Positions 61,801 to 64,000 of a stretch of 64,000 nt of DNA are shown piece by piece. Every line of letters begins with the position of its first letter. The first letter of the stretch is position 1. The stretch is taken from the NCBI RefSeq assembly GCF_036320965.1, contig NC_092226.1, positions 18,556,002-18,620,001 of the forward strand, given 5' to 3'. Below the pieces are notes generated by a model that did no database searches, had not been told where the DNA came from, and saw only the letters and a list, made by a program, of their open reading frames with translations. The stretch comes from Panulirus ornatus. Lineage: Eukaryota > Arthropoda > Malacostraca > Decapoda > Palinuridae. The translations under genes and the position numbers were made by a program.

Positions 61801-63808
61801 TATGTATGTCGAATACGAATCTGTTGTCAAAATCAAAAAAATCCTATGATCAGTCGAGTAATTAGCATTTACATTTTATCATAATTAGTCCACGATCTAA
61901 TCAAACGTTCAGTATTATGAATTTTAGACTTTTGACTCCAAATACTTAAATACCACATAAAATTACATCTATACACTGATTTTTATTAAAATCTGAGGAA
62001 CTTGAAAATCTGAGCAAAAAAAATGCAAGGCTAGAGCACTGGATTTTTCTTTTCTTGAAAGATAGATTTTCTTCAAATTTTCTGCATAAATACTTTTATG
62101 TATGCTGAGTGCGAAACTTTGGTCAAAATCTAAAAATTAGAATAATTAATTGAGTAATTAGCATTCATATCTTATAATTAGTGCAGGTGGTAATTAAACG
62201 GTTAATATAATGAATTACAGTCTTTTGACTCGAAATACTTAAATACTATATAAAATAACATCTATACACTGATTTTTATTAGAATCTGAGAAAGTTGAAA
62301 ATCTGAGCAAAAAAAAAATGCCAGGGTATAGCCTTAGATTTTTCTTGATTTTTTGAAAAAAATAGATTTTCTTGAAATTTTCAGCATTAATAATTTTCTG
62401 TAGGCTGAGTGCGAATCTCTGGTCAAAATCTACAAATTAGTATAATTACTCGAGTAATTAGCATTTACATTTTATCATAATTAGTCCAGGTGCAAAAAAA
62501 ACGGTTAATAATATGAATTACAGTCTATTGACTCCAAATACTTAAATACCATATAAAATTACATCTATACACTGATTTTTATTAAAATCTGAGGAAGTTG
62601 AAAATCTGACTTAAAAAAAATGCTAGGCTATAGCCTTGGATTTTTCTTGATTTTTTTTGAAAAAATAAATTTTCTTGAAATTTTCAGCATAGATAATTTG
62701 ATGTATGCCGAATACGAATCTGTAGTCAAAATAAAAAAAATCCAATAATCAGTCGAGTAATTAGCATTTACATTTTATCATTAGTCTAGGATCTAATTAA
62801 ACGGTCAGTATTATGAATTACAGACTTTTGACTGCAAATACTTAAATACCATATAAAATAACATCTATACACTGATATTTATTAGAATCTGAGGAAGTTG
62901 AAAATCTGAGCAAAAAAATGCAATGGATTTTTCTTGATTTTTTGAAAAAATAGATTTTCTTGAAATTTTCCGCATAGATACTTTTATGTATGCTGAATAC
63001 TAATGTCTAATCAAAATCTAAAAATTAATATAACTACTCGAGTAACTAGCATTTACATTTTATCATAATTAGTCCAGGTGCTAATTAAACGGTTATTATG
63101 AATTATAGTCTTATGACTCCAAATACTTAAATACCATATAAAATTACATCTATACACTGATTTTTATTAGAATCTGAGGAGGTTGAAAATCTGAGCAAAA
63201 AAAATGCAAGGCCTTGGATTTTTCTTGATTTTTTTGAGAAAACAAATTTTCTTAAGATTTTCAGCAGATATACTTTTAGGTATGCTCAAAACGAATCTGT
63301 GGTCAAAATAAAAAAAAATCCTATAATCAGTCGAGTAATTAGCATTTACATTTTATAATAATTAGTTTAGGATCTAATTAGTACCGGTCAGTATTATGAA
63401 TTACAGACTTTTGACTCCAAATGCTTAAATGCCATATAAAATTATATCTATACACTGATTTTTATTAGAATCTGAGGAAGTTGAAAGTCAGAGCCAAAAA
63501 ATGCAAGGCTATAGCCTTGGATTTTTCTTTATCTTTTTGAAAAAATAGATTTTCTGGAAATTTTCAGCATAAATACTTTTATGTATGCTGAGTGCGAATC
63601 TCTGGTCAAAATCTAAACATTAGTGTAATTACTCGATTAATTAGCATTTACATTTTATCATAATTAGTCCAGGTGCTAATTAAACGGTTAATATTATAAA
63701 TTACAGTCTTTTGACTCCAAATACTTAAATACCATATAAAATAACGTTTATACACTGAATTTTATTGGAATCTGAGGAAGTTGAAAATCTGAGCAAAAAA
63801 ATGCAAGG

Positions 63809-63872
<64 letters not shown>

Positions 63873-64000
63873 CCTTGGATTTTTCTTGATTTTTTAAAAA
63901 TAAATTTTCTTGACATTCTCAGCATAGATAATTTTATGTACCCCGAATACGAATCTGTGGTCAACAAAAAAATCCTATAATCAGTCGAGTAATTAGGATT
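55842..64000. repeat. Main satellite array, right part (continues past the window)
   Basis: Resumes at the base after the LINE poly(A), within the same monomer. Landmark spacing of the CTAATTAAACGG block from 57.5 to 61.6 kb is mostly 287-308 with a few shorter units (for example about 249). Types I and II alternate here fairly regularly, as a dimer of about 590 bp, with occasional double type I. No end of the array is reached. Confidence 0.95.
63805..63876. repeat. (TA)n expansion inside satellite palindrome
   Basis: AAGGC, an uninterrupted TA run, then GCCTT: a 72-bp perfect palindrome. The surrounding monomers match those at 46.9-47.4 kb, so this is a distant copy of the same higher-order unit. 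Confidence 0.95.

Noticed and set aside
27861..64000. CRISPR-like array
   Set aside because: The repeats are contiguous 290-305 bp monomers without unique spacers, in an animal genome context.
27861..64000. CENP-B box in the satellite
   Set aside because: No TTCG....A..CGGG-type motif was seen in the monomers; the only CG-containing conserved blocks are GTCGAG, ACGAATC and AAACGG.

Overview
This is an animal (eukaryotic) window. It has spliced exons with GT..AG borders, large introns packed with non-LTR retrotransposons, SINE-like elements and microsatellites, and then a very long AT-rich satellite array. No bacterial operons, tRNAs, rRNAs or CRISPR are visible. The protein-level match to arthropod-type mitochondrial ribosomal protein L1, the huge introns and the retroelement tails suggest an arthropod, most likely a decapod crustacean. 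The taxon is inference; no search was run.

Region 1 (about 1-24.7 kb) is one cellular gene on the minus strand, mRpL1 (uL1m of the mitochondrial large ribosomal subunit). Five internal exons lie at 23192-23384, 17369-17459, 14751-14870, 2915-3082 and 122-236. A 22-nt first coding exon is proposed at 24594-24615. Their phases join without a conflict into 236 codons plus one base, and the C-terminal end lies beyond position 1. The introns hold a dominant RTE-like LINE family in many truncated copies. They also hold a second divergent RTE-like family, a Jockey-like LINE split by a TIR DNA transposon, and a SINE-like family whose 3' end resembles the RTE tail. Several insertions keep target-site duplications (8, 9 and 10 bp), and one RTE copy is nested in another.

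Region 2 (24.7-26.6 kb) is the presumed 5' flank of mRpL1. It carries two small tandem duplications at the first exon and a compound (AC)n(AT)n / (AT)n(GT)n microsatellite pair around a SINE fragment.

Region 3 (26.6-64.0 kb, running off the window) is satellite DNA. About four diverged units of roughly 310 bp come first, followed by well over 100 monomers of roughly 290-305 bp. Two monomer types can be told apart at one diagnostic site. Left of about 31.5 kb only type I occurs. Further right the types alternate, in places as a regular five-monomer higher-order repeat (II-I-II-I-I, about 1.47 kb). A block of about 6.4-7.0 kb is tandemly duplicated almost exactly (30.15-37.16 and 37.17-43.59 kb), and the copies differ by a two-monomer indel. 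A four-monomer block of about 1.24 kb is duplicated at 46.7-49.1 kb. The monomer holds several dyads. The one at AAGGCTATAGCCTT is an indel hotspot, where (TA)n runs have grown inside the palindrome in some monomers and the palindrome has been lost in others. One young RTE copy (54361-55841) sits inside the array and keeps a 430-codon open frame whose start codon comes from the satellite.
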